This document shows, one piece after another, positions 1-8,824 of a stretch of DNA of 64,000 nt. The position numbers were made by a program, and so were the translations under genes. The notes beneath the pieces were generated by a model that saw only the letters and a program-made list of their open reading frames with translations, had not been told where the DNA came from and made no database searches. This DNA comes from Actinomadura nitritigenes (lineage in GTDB: Bacteria > Actinomycetota > Actinomycetes > Streptosporangiales > Streptosporangiaceae), in NCBI RefSeq assembly GCF_017573545.1, contig NZ_JAGEOK010000004.1:248001-312000 (forward strand). Reading direction: 5' to 3'. The first letter of the stretch is position 1, and each line of letters starts with the position of its first letter.

Positions 1-48
1 CACAAGGACCAGCTGAACGACGACCTGCTCGCGTTCTTCAAGTCCTGA
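1..48 (+). CDS. C-terminal end of an upstream gene, product uncertain
   Basis: Only the last 15 codons are in the window, ending HKDQLNDDLLAFFKS and a TGA stop. Such an ending (an acidic-hydrophobic last helix) is seen in alpha/beta hydrolases, but 15 residues cannot prove it. The gene runs rightwards and is convergent with the leftward oxidoreductase gene that ends at 185; the 136 bases between hold GC-rich short inverted repeats and no gene. Confidence 0.5.
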   Translation, partial: HKDQLNDDLLAFFKS

Positions 49-184
49 TCCCGCCCGGCGGGCGGAGGCCGTCCCCTGAAGCCCCGGCCAGGCGAAGGCT
101 CTGGTCGGGCGGAGGCCACCGCCGCCGAAGCCCGGGGGGACGAAGGATCCCGCCGGGCAGAGGACCGGTCAGGTGGGGAGCCGG

Positions 185-1081
185 TCAGGCGGGGCCGTGC
201 TGGGGGAGGAGCGCCTCGGCGAGCCGGCGCCAGTGCGGCATGGCCGATTCGCCCGGCTCCGTGCGGAGGACCTGGACGCCGACGTGGTCCGCGCCGGCGT
301 CGAGGTGCTCGTGCAGCCTCGCGGCGATCGTGTCGAGGTCGCCCCACACCACCAGGTCGTCGACGAGGCGGTCGCTGCCGCGGCCGCCGGCGATGTCGTC
401 CTCGGTGTAGCCGAGCCGGAGGAACTTGGCGATGTTGTACTTCTCCGTCAGGTAGCCGTGCAGGTGCTCGCGGGCGATCTCGCGGGCCCGCGCCGGGTCG
501 CTCTCGAACAGCACCGCCTGCTCGACGCCGAGGAACGGGCCGCCGCCGAGCACCTCCCGCGCCTGCGCCGTGTGCCCCACCGTCACGTGGTACGTGTGCG
601 CGCCCGCGGACCGGTCGCGGGCCATCTCCAGCATCTTCGGGCCGTACGCGGCGAGGATGCGGCGGACCGGCGACCGCGGGGCGGGGTTCGCGTTGGTCGT
701 CGCGTCCATCTCGTCCAGGTACTCGTCCATCGCCCGCAGCGGTGTCGTCCCCGGCTGCGGCCTCCCGCCGAAGCCGAGGCCGAGCACGTGGCGGTCCGGG
801 TAGGCGTCGGCCAGCAGCACCGCGGCGCCGTGCGTCCACCGCGCGCCCCGCGACCAGATCCGCGCGATGCCGTTGACGACCGCGATCCGCTCGGTGGACG
901 CCAGCAGGAACCCGGCGTGGGTCATGGCCTCGCGCCCGTCCCGTTCCGGGATCCAGATCGCCGGCCAGCCGAGCTCCTCCAGCTCCCGCACGGACTCGCG
1001 GATCGCGGCCGCGGGCCGGTCCTCGAAGTCGAACGTCCAGACCCCGAAGCGGCCGAGGTCCCTTCCGGCGATCGCGCCCAT
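185..1081 (-). CDS. F420-dependent LLM-class (luciferase-like) oxidoreductase, TIGR03620-type
   Basis: 298 residues, the usual size for a luciferase-like monooxygenase fold enzyme that uses F420 or flavin. Visible family features are the N-terminal FGVWTFDFEDRPA strand, the LEELGWPAIWIPE segment, the AVVNGIARIWSRGA strand and the LGLGFGGRPQPG loop that normally shapes the cofactor site. The substrate is unknown. The start is ATG with GGAGGACAC upstream. It lies 97 bases downstream of an ArsR-type regulator on the same strand, and the two share a repeated promoter/operator sequence, so it is probably the regulator's target. F420 use is inferred from subfamily resemblance. Confidence 0.85.
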   Translation of the reverse strand: MGAIAGRDLGRFGVWTFDFEDRPAAAIRESVRELEELGWPAIWIPERDGREAMTHAGFLLASTERIAVVNGIARIWSRGARWTHGAAVLLADAYPDRHVLGLGFGGRPQPGTTPLRAMDEYLDEMDATTNANPAPRSPVRRILAAYGPKMLEMARDRSAGAHTYHVTVGHTAQAREVLGGGPFLGVEQAVLFESDPARAREIAREHLHGYLTEKYNIAKFLRLGYTEDDIAGGRGSDRLVDDLVVWGDLDTIAARLHEHLDAGADHVGVQVLRTEPGESAMPHWRRLAEALLPQHGPA

Positions 1082-1114
1082 GTGTCCTCCCGGACATCGT
1101 CCCTACCGATGATT

Positions 1115-1144
1115 CGAAGTATCGCAGAATTTCGATATGAGTCA
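1115..1144 (-). promoter_or_regulatory. Candidate promoter/operator of the LLM oxidoreductase
   Basis: Read on the minus strand there is TTGACT, a 16-base spacer and GATACT, a fair sigma-70-type -35/-10 pair about 35-60 bases before the start codon. The spacer contains TATCG..CGATA arms. The plus-strand 18-mer GAATTTCGATATGAGTCA (1127-1144) recurs with two changes at 1552-1569 in front of the regulator gene, which suggests one protein binds both. Confidence 0.5.
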
Positions 1145-1178
1145 ACCGAGGGGGCACCGGAGGGCGGGCAGGGCGAGG

Positions 1179-1520
1179 TCAGAGCGAGCGGCCGAGGGCG
1201 TCGACGAACCAGGCGATCCGGTCCTCGTCCCGCCTGTAGTGCGTCCACTTCCCGACCCGGGTGGACCGGACGAGCCCGGCGCGCTCCAGCGCCGCCATGT
1301 ACGCCGACACCGTCGACTGCGCGAGCCCGATCTTGGCCTGGATGTGGCTGACGCAGACGCCGACCTCCACCGGGTCCGCGATCGCCTCCTCGACCGGGAA
1401 GTGCCGCTCGGGCTCCCGCAGCCACTGCAGCAGCTGGAGACGCACCGGGTTGGCCAGCGCCTTGAACACGTCCAGCAGCTCGGCCGCGACGTCCTCGGAG
1501 GGATCGGCGTGGGTCGTCAT
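1179..1520 (-). CDS. ArsR-family winged-helix transcriptional regulator
   Basis: 113 residues from the ATG at 1520 (MTTHADPSEDVAAELLDVF). The core KALANPVRLQLLQWLRE helix and the recognition stretch KIGLAQSTVSAYMAALERAG followed by the TRVGKWTHYRRDE wing are typical of ArsR/HTH_20 dimeric repressors. Longer upstream reading to 1712 is out of frame character (Arg/Ala-rich shadow) and is rejected. Likely autoregulated and controlling the neighbouring LLM oxidoreductase, because an 18-base near-repeat lies upstream of each. No metal-binding CxC motif of classical ArsR/SmtB sensors is obvious, so the signal is unknown. Confidence 0.88.
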   Translation of the reverse strand: MTTHADPSEDVAAELLDVFKALANPVRLQLLQWLREPERHFPVEEAIADPVEVGVCVSHIQAKIGLAQSTVSAYMAALERAGLVRSTRVGKWTHYRRDEDRIAWFVDALGRSL

Positions 1521-1539
1521 GGTGCCGCCGAGTCTACCC

Positions 1540-1569
1540 GGACGATCCACGGAATCCCGATATGAGTCA
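1540..1569 (-). promoter_or_regulatory. Candidate promoter/operator of the ArsR-type regulator
   Basis: Minus strand reads CTGACT, then a spacer carrying TATCGGGATTCC, then GATCGT, about 32 bases before the regulator's ATG. The plus-strand 18-mer GAATCCCGATATGAGTCA (1552-1569) matches the copy at 1127-1144 in 16 of 18 positions and overlaps the stop codon of the upstream DUF4132 gene. Confidence 0.45.
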
Positions 1570-4500
1570 GGTCGCGACGCGCGCCAGCTCCGCCAGCACC
1601 TCCGACGCGGACGCCGGGTCCAGGTCGCCGATCGGCCGCCGCCCCTCGCGGGCGCACCAGTCGCCGGTCTCCGGGCGGTCGTCCACCCAGATGACCTCCA
1701 GCTCCTGCGCACCGGAGAAGTCCATGCCGATGTCGATCCCGGGATTCAGGTGGACGTTGACGTACAGGCCGCCCGGCACCGCCCGGTACATGCTGTGCTG
1801 GATACCGGCGTCCATGGGGCTCCCGCGCCGCCAGCCGCGCCGTTCCAGCCCGAGCACGTCCGCCGGATCGACGGTGCGGCCCTCGAACCGCGCCAGCCGC
1901 CGGGCGGCGCGCTCGGCGCCGGTCAGCTCGTGCACCTCCCGGCCCAGCTGCGGGAACGGCTGCAGGATCGCGTAGTCGCCGAACAGCACCGACCACTCCT
2001 CCAGCGCGTCGCCCAGCTCCAGCGGGTGCGGGATGCCGACGCGCGCCGACTCCGGCAGGGCGAGCACGTCGTCGGAGGCGTCGGCGAACGTCCGGTCCTC
2101 GGCGACCCGGAACGCCGCCGCCTTGCCGCCGTCCTCCGCGACCCACACCAGCCGCCGCGCGATGTGCCAGATCAGCGGGTGCTCCACGAACAGGCGCCGG
2201 AACTCCCCCGCCGTCCAGCGGCGCCGCGTCACCATCGCCCGCTCCAGCCGCCGGATCTGGTCGGCGGCGACCGTCCGCACGTCCTTCTTCAACTCGGCGA
2301 ACCGCTTGTACGCGGCGGGCGCCAGCTCCGGATCGTCCTTCGCGCCGGGCTTCGGCAGGGCCTTGCGGCGGGTGCCGTCCTCGTTCGCGACCTGCGGCCT
2401 GAGCTGCTCGTCGAACCCGACGGCGAACCGGCGCGGCCCGTAGTCCAGGACGAGCCCGCCGTCCGCGTCCAGCCCGAAGTCGGGGACCAGCCGGTCGCCG
2501 AGCTGCTCCGCCGTCAGGCCCAGCCCGTCGGCGACCTCCTGGACCTTGTCCTGCGCGCGCGCCTTCAGCCCCTTGAACGTCACCTTCTGCGCGATGCCGT
2601 ACAGCTGCATCAGCGCGACGTCCGTGCCGATCGCCGCCAGGACGTCGAGGCCCGCGACCGCCTTGGAGTGGCCGCCCTCCCCCGGCCACGCGCGGATCAG
2701 CGGCGTCAGCCGGCGCGCGGTCTCGTCATCGCCGAGCCAGCCGAGCTGCGCCAGCGCCCAGCCGTCCTTGGCAGGCGCCTCGTTCCGCCGCCACTGCTCG
2801 AACAGCGCCCACGCGAACTCCGCGAGGGACGCCGGATCGCACGTCTCCTTGACGATGCCGACCCCCGCGTACACCTCGTCCTTGCTGGACATGGCCAGCA
2901 TCGTCAGCAGATGCCGGACGGCATCGGCGGGCAGCGCGTCCTCGCGCCCGCGGAGCCTGATCTGCGGCAGCGTCTCCGGGACGGCCCACTCGCCCACCAC
3001 CGGGATCCGTTTCGGCAGGAGCTCCAGCGGATCCACCATGACGGCCGCCCGCAGGGCGTCCGCGGCCTCGTCGCCGTGCGCGCGCGCCGCCGCCTCGATG
3101 ACCTCGTCGTTCCCGTGCTTCTCGGCCAGCAGCCGCAACGCGCCCTCGGCCTCCCTCCGCGCCGGGCCGGGCTTGCCCAGCGCCGCCGGGACCAGCAGCG
3201 GCACCGCGTCCACGCCGTGCCGGCCGAACCACGCGAGCGCGATCTTGCGGCCCCGTTTCGGCTTGGTCAGGAACGCGGCCATCAGCCGTGCCAGTCCCGC
3301 GTCCAGGAACGGCAGCGCCCGGTCGGCGAGCCCCGCCGGATCGGCCTCCGCGACGCGCAGCGCCACCGGCAGCGCGTCCACCCCGAACCGGGCCACGACC
3401 GGCCGCAGCCACATCTCGGCCTCCCACAGCTGCGGCTTCCAGCCCGCCAGCCACGGCCGGACCTTCTCCACCGGCCCGTACGTGAGAACGCCCAGCCCGT
3501 ACCCGTAGGCGCGGCCCTCGCGGAACTCCTCGACCAGCGCGTCCCAGTCGTCACCGGCGGGGACCCGGTGGCGCTCGTCGGTCTTCGCCCACTCCTCCCG
3601 CTCGCCCGGCTCCCACCGCATCGCGGGCTCGGCGGGCGGCGTGAGCCCCCCGACCACGACGGGCTTCGCCGCCTTCGCCTTCCGCAGCCACGGCGGATCG
3701 GCCAGCGGGCCCGGCAGCGCGTCCAGCGGAGCGTCCGGCAGCCGGCCGTCGTCCCGCACCGCCGCACCGGCCGCCGCCGCCAGCTCCGGATGGGCCCGCA
3801 CATGCCCCGCCAGCACCTCGGCGAGATGCGGCGCGCCGGCGGCCGCCGGCACCAGCAGCCGCAGCGCCCGCGCGGGGAACCGCTTCATCGCCGCGAGCAG
3901 CGCGGGCCGCACGTGCCTCTGGTCGGCGCGGTCCACCAGCGCCTGGAACGCCTCGTCGCCCGGCACGATCGCGAGCGTCTCCGCGATCAGCTTCCGGAGG
4001 TCGGTGTCCCACTGGTTCGCGTCGAACGCCGCCACGAACAGCGGCACCGCCGCCGCGCCCAGCCCGTCCAGCCCGTCCAGCATCGTCACCAGGCACGACC
4101 GGTTCCACGTGTACACGTAGGGGAGCCCGTACCAGGCCAGCGTCTCCACATGGCGGGGCGTTCCGAGCGCGCAGTGCAGCATCCACAGGAAGCCCGACTC
4201 GTACCGCAGGTCGGGCGGCGCCTCGCAGCACTCCTGCACCCAGTCGAGCCGCGACGGCACCAGGAACGACACCACCGTCCGCTGCGCCGCACCGCGCCGG
4301 CATCGCGCGAGGGCGCCGACCGCCCTGTCGTACTCGTCCTCGGCGGCGACGGCCAGCAGCCCCCGCAGCCGGGCACCGATCCGCCACGCCGGCGTCGACC
4401 CGACCGACCTGCCGGCCCCCTCGTCCGCCCCGCCGGCCCGGAGGCCGGGGACGCCCCACCGGATCCCGCTGAGCTCGGCGAACGCGCACGCCGCGAACGG

Positions 4501-4854
4501 CAGCCCGTGCTCGGTCACCCACGCGTCCGCCAGCGGAGCCGCGAGCTTCTCGACGGCGCCGTCCCACCGCGCGTCCTCTGCCAGCAGCGCCGCGACGACG
4601 GCCGCGCCCAGCGGGTTCGCGGCACCGGCCAGGTACTCCCGCGCCGCCTCGGCCATCTCCGGGCCGACACCGTCCCGCTCGCCGATCGGCCGCTCGGCCT
4701 CCAGCGCGCGGACCCGCTCGCGCACGCCCTCCGCGGCGGACCCGTCCACCTTGATCGCCGGCCCGGGCCGGCCGCCCCGCCGCGCGAACATCCGGCGCCG
4801 CCACGCGTCCGGGAGGATCAGGGCGTCTTCCTCCGAAGCGGAAAGATCATCCAT
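1567..4854 (-). CDS. DUF4132 domain-containing protein (MolR/YehI-like)
   Basis: A 1095-residue protein starting at the ATG at 4854 (MDDLSASEEDALILPDAWRR). The N-terminal 700 residues are alpha-helical, Leu/Ala-rich and HEAT-like, and the C-terminal part carries the DUF4132 block, recognisable around MVTRRRWTAGEFRRLFVEHP and LIWHIARRLVW. No catalytic motif, signal peptide or membrane segment is visible. Relatives include E. coli MolR/YehI-type proteins whose biochemical role is not settled. It lies just upstream of the ArsR-type regulator, whose promoter overlaps its stop codon. Function unknown. Confidence 0.88.
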   Translation of the reverse strand: MDDLSASEEDALILPDAWRRRMFARRGGRPGPAIKVDGSAAEGVRERVRALEAERPIGERDGVGPEMAEAAREYLAGAANPLGAAVVAALLAEDARWDGAVEKLAAPLADAWVTEHGLPFAACAFAELSGIRWGVPGLRAGGADEGAGRSVGSTPAWRIGARLRGLLAVAAEDEYDRAVGALARCRRGAAQRTVVSFLVPSRLDWVQECCEAPPDLRYESGFLWMLHCALGTPRHVETLAWYGLPYVYTWNRSCLVTMLDGLDGLGAAAVPLFVAAFDANQWDTDLRKLIAETLAIVPGDEAFQALVDRADQRHVRPALLAAMKRFPARALRLLVPAAAGAPHLAEVLAGHVRAHPELAAAAGAAVRDDGRLPDAPLDALPGPLADPPWLRKAKAAKPVVVGGLTPPAEPAMRWEPGEREEWAKTDERHRVPAGDDWDALVEEFREGRAYGYGLGVLTYGPVEKVRPWLAGWKPQLWEAEMWLRPVVARFGVDALPVALRVAEADPAGLADRALPFLDAGLARLMAAFLTKPKRGRKIALAWFGRHGVDAVPLLVPAALGKPGPARREAEGALRLLAEKHGNDEVIEAAARAHGDEAADALRAAVMVDPLELLPKRIPVVGEWAVPETLPQIRLRGREDALPADAVRHLLTMLAMSSKDEVYAGVGIVKETCDPASLAEFAWALFEQWRRNEAPAKDGWALAQLGWLGDDETARRLTPLIRAWPGEGGHSKAVAGLDVLAAIGTDVALMQLYGIAQKVTFKGLKARAQDKVQEVADGLGLTAEQLGDRLVPDFGLDADGGLVLDYGPRRFAVGFDEQLRPQVANEDGTRRKALPKPGAKDDPELAPAAYKRFAELKKDVRTVAADQIRRLERAMVTRRRWTAGEFRRLFVEHPLIWHIARRLVWVAEDGGKAAAFRVAEDRTFADASDDVLALPESARVGIPHPLELGDALEEWSVLFGDYAILQPFPQLGREVHELTGAERAARRLARFEGRTVDPADVLGLERRGWRRGSPMDAGIQHSMYRAVPGGLYVNVHLNPGIDIGMDFSGAQELEVIWVDDRPETGDWCAREGRRPIGDLDPASASEVLAELARVAT

Positions 4855-5005
4855 ACCGCCCACGCTAGGGCAGCCCTCCGACACCCACCCCGCGATCCCG
4901 CGCATCCGAACCGCTGTCAGCGCGCAACCACGAGCCGACCGGAAATCCGCGAAGAGGGCGCAATGCCGAGGACACCCTCGCCCCGCCTGCCGGGCGATGG
5001 GCCTG

Positions 5006-5041
5006 CTACTGGGCTACCGCGGCCTACTGGGCTACCGCGGC
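5006..5041. repeat. Perfect 18-bp tandem duplication across the DUF5063 stop codon
   Basis: The unit CTACTGGGCTACCGCGGC occurs twice head to tail (5006-5023 and 5024-5041). On the minus strand each copy encodes Ala-Ala-Val-Ala-Gln-stop, so the last five codons and the stop of the DUF5063 gene are copied once beyond the real stop at 5024. The duplication therefore gives two in-frame stops in series. Confidence 0.9.
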
Positions 5042-5572
5042 CTCCTGCGCCACGCCGAGCCGGTCGTTCGCGAGGTAGGCGTGCAGCGCCCGCAGGGACG
5101 CGCCCGCGTGGTTGCCCCAGTGGTTGAAGTACGAGTACTGCCACCACCACAGCGCTTCGAGGGGACGGTCCTGGTTGTAGTGCCGCAGCCCGTGCACGAG
5201 ATCGCTGGCGACGTCCACCAGGTCGTCCGACAGGCGGTAGGACGTCGGCTCGGTGTCCTTGTACGGGTCGAACACCTCGACGTACTCGTCGAGGTCCCCG
5301 AGCCGCTCCGCCAGGCCCGTGCGGACCGCGTCGAGGTCCGGGTCGTCGCCGATCTCCGGCTCCCAGTTGTCCGGAAGGATCACGTCCGCGCTGGCGCCGA
5401 GCTGCGCGCCCGCCAGGATGACCTGCGAGACCTCCAGCAGCAGCAGCGGGATCGTGTGCGCCCCGCCGTCGCCGCGCGCCACGGCCTCCAGCCCGTTCAG
5501 GTAGTTGTCGACGTGGCACGCCACCCGCTCGGCGAGGGCGTTCCAGTCCTGCGGGCTGTTGGTGTCAGACAT
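5024..5572 (-). CDS. DUF5063 domain-containing protein
   Basis: 182 residues, acidic and rich in Trp/Tyr near the C-terminus ([18 protein letters not shown]), a DUF5063 hallmark. No enzyme motif, signal peptide or membrane helix is seen. The start codon overlaps the 3' end of recR by 8 bases, so the two are translationally coupled; a DUF5063 gene directly after recR is a conserved actinobacterial arrangement as far as I recall. Role unknown. The final codons are duplicated in tandem just past the stop. Confidence 0.85.
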   Translation of the reverse strand: MSDTNSPQDWNALAERVACHVDNYLNGLEAVARGDGGAHTIPLLLLEVSQVILAGAQLGASADVILPDNWEPEIGDDPDLDAVRTGLAERLGDLDEYVEVFDPYKDTEPTSYRLSDDLVDVASDLVHGLRHYNQDRPLEALWWWQYSYFNHWGNHAGASLRALHAYLANDRLGVAQEAAVAQ

Positions 5573-6164
5573 CGAGCAGCCTCCGTCCTTCGAATGCGCG
5601 TCCCAGGGTCACCTCGTCGGCGTACTCCAGGTCACCGCCCACCGGCAGGCCGCTCGCCAGCCGGGTGACGGTGAGCCCCATGGGCTTGACCAGCCGGGCG
5701 AGGTACGTCGCCGTCGCCTCGCCCTCCAGGTTCGGGTCCGTCGCCAGGATCAGCTCCGTCACCGTGCCGTCCGCGAGCCGCTGCATCAGCTCCCGGATCC
5801 GCAGGTCGTCCGGGCCCACGCCCTCGATCGGGCTGATCGCGCCGCCCAGCACGTGGTACCGGCCGCGGAACTCGCGGGTCTTCTCGATCGCGACGACGTC
5901 CTTGGACTCCTCGACCACGCAGATGATCGACGGGTCACGGCGGGCGTCCCGGCAGATCCGGCACTCCTCCTCTTCCGCGACGTTCCCGCACGTCCTGCAG
6001 AAGCGGACCTTGTCCTTGACCTCCTTGAGCGCCTTGCCGAGGCGCTCGACGTCGGCCGGATCGGCGGCGAGGAGGTGGAAGGCGATCCGCTGCGCGCTCT
6101 TGGGGCCGACGCCGGGCAGCCTGCCCAGCTCGTCGATGAGGTTCTGGACCACCCCTTCGTACAA
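5565..6164 (-). CDS. recR: Recombination protein RecR
   Basis: 199 residues, the standard length. The N-terminal helix-hairpin-helix ([17 protein letters not shown], residues 17-33) is followed by a C4 zinc finger (Cys56, Cys59, Cys68, Cys71) and a Toprim domain starting at [13 protein letters not shown]. RecR works with RecF and RecO to load RecA on gapped DNA. It follows ybaB by 63 bases and overlaps the DUF5063 gene, forming a ybaB-recR-DUF5063 operon. In many bacteria dnaX is immediately upstream of this pair; here dnaX lies about 3.2 kb away behind two other genes. Confidence 0.97.
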   Translation of the reverse strand: MYEGVVQNLIDELGRLPGVGPKSAQRIAFHLLAADPADVERLGKALKEVKDKVRFCRTCGNVAEEEECRICRDARRDPSIICVVEESKDVVAIEKTREFRGRYHVLGGAISPIEGVGPDDLRIRELMQRLADGTVTELILATDPNLEGEATATYLARLVKPMGLTVTRLASGLPVGGDLEYADEVTLGRAFEGRRLLDV

Positions 6165-6227
6165 CGGACCCCTCCTTTCAGTTCACGATCTCTTGTGCCG
6201 GTCGCGGCCGCTCGCGCGGGGCGGCCG

Positions 6228-6647
6228 TCAGGCGCCTGAGCCGCCGCCCAGGCCGGGGAAGCCGCCGGGGATCCCGCCGCCGCCCGGCGCGCCGCCTCCG
6301 CCGAGGCCGGGGATGCCGCCCCCGCCGCCGAGGCCGGCCGCGAGCGGCCCCATCTTCTCCTGCTGCAGTTCGGCCGCCTCCCGGGCCGCGTCGCGGATCG
6401 CGGCGAGCACCAGGTCGGCGATGGTCTCGGCGGTGTCCGCCGGGTCGTCGGCGTCGATCGCCTTCGGGTCGATCGACAGCCCCGTGACCTCGCCCTGGCC
6501 GTTGACCGTCGCGGTGACGAGCCCGCCCCCCGCGGTGCCCTTCACCTCCGCCTCCGCCAGCTCCCGCTGCGCGGCGAACAGCTGCTCCTGCATGGCCTGC
6601 GCCTGCTGCAGCAGCTCCTGCATGTTCAACTGACCACCGGGTTCCAC
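6228..6647 (-). CDS. YbaB/EbfC family nucleoid-associated protein
   Basis: 139 residues. The N-terminal two-thirds show the family pattern ([24 protein letters not shown], then [27 protein letters not shown]), a small dimeric DNA-binding fold with two long helices. The C-terminal 30 residues are almost only Gly and Pro ([16 protein letters not shown]), a tail absent from E. coli YbaB but common in actinobacteria. It leads the recR operon. The ATG at 6647 has AGGAGTGC just upstream. Confidence 0.92.
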   Translation of the reverse strand: MEPGGQLNMQELLQQAQAMQEQLFAAQRELAEAEVKGTAGGGLVTATVNGQGEVTGLSIDPKAIDADDPADTAETIADLVLAAIRDAAREAAELQQEKMGPLAAGLGGGGGIPGLGGGGAPGGGGIPGGFPGLGGGSGA

Positions 6648-6855
6648 GGTGCACTCCTCTTCCGGCCCCCTCGGAAGGGCCTTGCTCTCTCGCGACCGCG
6701 CCGACCACCGGACGTCCGTCCCCCGAGACTACGGGGTCACGGGACGATGCGGTACGTGCGGGCCGCCCGATGTCCGGACTCCGCGCCGCGGGACCCGCCG
6801 ATCTCCCGGACGGTCCCCGCCGCCTGCGGGACCCCGAGGGTCGGTGCACGACGAA

Positions 6856-6881
6856 GGGCGCGCGCCACAAGGCGCGCGCCC
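6856..6881 (-). terminator. Hairpin terminator after the triplet-repeat protein gene
   Basis: Perfect 11-bp stem GGGCGCGCGCC / GGCGCGCGCCC around an ACAA loop, in the 375-base gap 6648-7022 between the repeat-protein gene and ybaB. There is no T run, as is usual in high-GC actinomycetes. It separates the two leftward transcription units. The rest of the gap should hold the ybaB-recR promoter; I could not place it with confidence. Confidence 0.65.
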
Positions 6882-7022
6882 CCGGTCTGGTGGCCCCTCC
6901 CACGCGGACGGGGCCTCGACCGTTCGTCGGGTCCGTCCAGGTGAGTCGCCGCCCGCCCCCGCGTTCGAGCCGGGGCGGGGCGGCGTTGTCACCTGATGTT
7001 CAGTCGCCGATGCGACCTCGGG

Positions 7023-8327
7023 TCACCGGCTGCCGGCGAAGGCCTCGCTGTGGCCTTCGGCCCCGGCCTCGCCGGAGTCGCCGCCACGGCCGCCGTTGCC
7101 GCCCTTGGTGCTCGACTTGTTCGAGGCCTTCCCGCTGTCGCCGGTGTTCCCGGTCTTGCCGGAGTCACCGGAGGAGGCGAAGGCCAGCATCAGCGGGCGG
7201 TCACCGTGCTCGCTGCGCTCGTCACCGTGCTCCTCACCGTGCTCGTCACCGTCCTGGTGGGAGCGGCTGAGGTTGACGGCCGTGTTGCCTCCGGTGGAGC
7301 CGGAGTCGCCGGAGTCGCCGGTCTGACCGGACACGGCGATGTTCTCGCTCTCGGCGTTGCCGCCGTTTCCGCCCTTGCCGGTGTCGCCCGTGGCGGCGGC
7401 GGTGTGGTCGCCCGAGTCGGCGGCGGACCAGCCGTCGCCGCCCCCGTTCGCGAGCCGGTGACCCTCCTCCGGGGACTGGGACTGCTCGTCGCTCGTCGCG
7501 CCGCTCGCGGCCTGGGCCCTGCTGTGCCCCTCGGATCCGGCGTCGCCGGAGTCGCCGCCGCGGCCGCCGTTGCCGCCGCCGGTCTGCGAGATGTTCCCGG
7601 CGGCGCCCGAGTCACCGGTCTTGCCGGTGTTGCCGGACTTGCCGGACGTGGCGGCGGCCCCGCACCTGCTCATCACGCAGACGTTGTAGCCGGTGTTCCC
7701 GCCGGTGGAGCCGGAGTTCCCGGAGTCGCCGGTCTGGCCGGAGAAGGCGATGTTCTCGCTCTTGGCGTCGCCGCCCTTCCCGCCCTTGCCGGTGTCGCCG
7801 CTGTGCGCCAGGGACTTGTTGCCTGAGGCGGCCCCGGCGTTACCGACGCCGTTCCACCCGCCGTACGTCTTGGCGTAGGTCACCGCCGCGGCCGCGGACG
7901 TGCCCTCCGCCAGGCTGTTGCCCGAGTCGCCGCCGCGGCCGCCGTGGCCGCCGGTGGTGCTCGACGCGTTCCAGGCCTTCCCGCTGTCGCCGGTGTTCCC
8001 CGTCTTGCCGGAGTCGCCGGAGGACGCGAGGGCCGCGCAGTCCGCCATGACGCAGAGGTTGCCGGCGGTGTTCCCGCCGGTGGATCCGGAGTTCCCGGAG
8101 TTCCCGGTCTTGCCTGAGGCTGCGGCGTTATGGCTGGTGGCCTTGCCCCCGTTGCCGCCGTGGCCGGTCTTGCCGCTGACGGCGGCGCTCTGGTTGCCGG
8201 AACCGGCGCTCGCATGGCCGTGACCGTCGTGGCCGTCCCCGGCCGCCTGTGCCGCGGCCTGACCCAGGACGAAGACCCCGCTGATGGAGGCCGCGACCAG
8301 CAGGCCGCGCTTGAGATTGTCGATCAT
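7023..8327 (-). CDS. Secreted Gly/Ser/Thr-rich triplet-repeat protein, three modules
   Basis: 434 residues from the ATG at 8327. Residues 1-29 are a Sec signal peptide (KRGLLVAASISGVFVLG, then AQAAG). The rest is built of Gly every third residue (TGNTGDSG type), like collagen or a beta-solenoid. Three modules repeat about every 125-137 residues, each opening with SG(K/Q)TG(N/D)SG(N/D)SGSTGGNT (71-87, 196-212, 333-349) and closing with GGRGGDSG. Modules 1 and 2 contain CVMADC (92-97) and CVMSRC (217-222); module 3 instead has a His/Asp/Glu-rich insert (355-377). No sorting signal or membrane anchor is visible. A surface or aerial-structure protein is possible; function unknown. An AGGGA lies 13 bases before the ATG. 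Confidence 0.85.
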   Translation of the reverse strand: MIDNLKRGLLVAASISGVFVLGQAAAQAAGDGHDGHGHASAGSGNQSAAVSGKTGHGGNGGKATSHNAAASGKTGNSGNSGSTGGNTAGNLCVMADCAALASSGDSGKTGNTGDSGKAWNASSTTGGHGGRGGDSGNSLAEGTSAAAAVTYAKTYGGWNGVGNAGAASGNKSLAHSGDTGKGGKGGDAKSENIAFSGQTGDSGNSGSTGGNTGYNVCVMSRCGAAATSGKSGNTGKTGDSGAAGNISQTGGGNGGRGGDSGDAGSEGHSRAQAASGATSDEQSQSPEEGHRLANGGGDGWSAADSGDHTAAATGDTGKGGNGGNAESENIAVSGQTGDSGDSGSTGGNTAVNLSRSHQDGDEHGEEHGDERSEHGDRPLMLAFASSGDSGKTGNTGDSGKASNKSSTKGGNGGRGGDSGEAGAEGHSEAFAGSR

Positions 8328-8824
8328 GAGGTGGTGCACATCCCTTTCGGAGAAGTGGAGTCCCCTCCGGTCGCCGACCTCAGCGAGGGGACTCGGTAGC
8401 GACGCCGACCAGGAACGGTCAGGCGCCGTGTCCGTGAAGGGGGGTGACATGGGGGGAGGCGGGCTCGGTCCGGGGGACGCGAGAGCGGGCCCGTCGCCCG
8501 TGCCGCCTGGCCCGTGCCGACAGGGCCGTGCCGTCGACCGCGCATCGCCGACGCTCGCCGATCAGTGCCCGCATCCGCCGCTCCCGGTATGGCGATGTCA
8601 TCGCCACCTGTAGTTGATCACTCGCTCTCTGTGCAGGATAGCGCCGAACCACCAGGTCAGCAGGTACCCCCGCGTCCGTGCGGCGGTGTCGCACGACCAG
8701 CCGGGCAGCGGACGGCACGGTCCCCGACGCGCCGCGCGGCGGGCACGGTTCAATCACAGGCAAGGAAGCGGCCCACCGTGCGGACGGCGGCGGAATCCCG
8801 AGGCCGCGACAGAAGGGAACGAAC
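8328..8824. other. 497-base divergent intergenic region
   Basis: This non-coding gap separates the leftward repeat-protein gene from rightward hemC. It contains a perfect palindrome GGCGATG-T-CATCGCC (8591-8605) and, on the plus strand, a possible promoter TTGATC (8614-8619), 17-base spacer, GATAGC (8637-8642), some 180 bases upstream of hemC. No credible reading frame with codon bias was found in it. Confidence 0.4.

Noticed and set aside
1261..5127. Very long rightward open frame (about 1288 codons) opposite the DUF4132 gene
   Set aside because: It is antisense to a clear DUF4132 gene. Its translation is Arg/Pro/His-rich without domains, as expected for shadow frames in GC-rich DNA.
7023..8327. 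CRISPR-like or satellite array in the repeat-protein gene
   Set aside because: The short similar DNA units encode Gly-triplet modules in one frame, with no constant-length spacers and no cas genes.
8600..8660. Promoter TTGATC-N17-GATAGC for hemC
   Set aside because: The distance to the hemC start is about 180 bases and the -10 is poor, so it is noted in the intergenic entry rather than called as a promoter.
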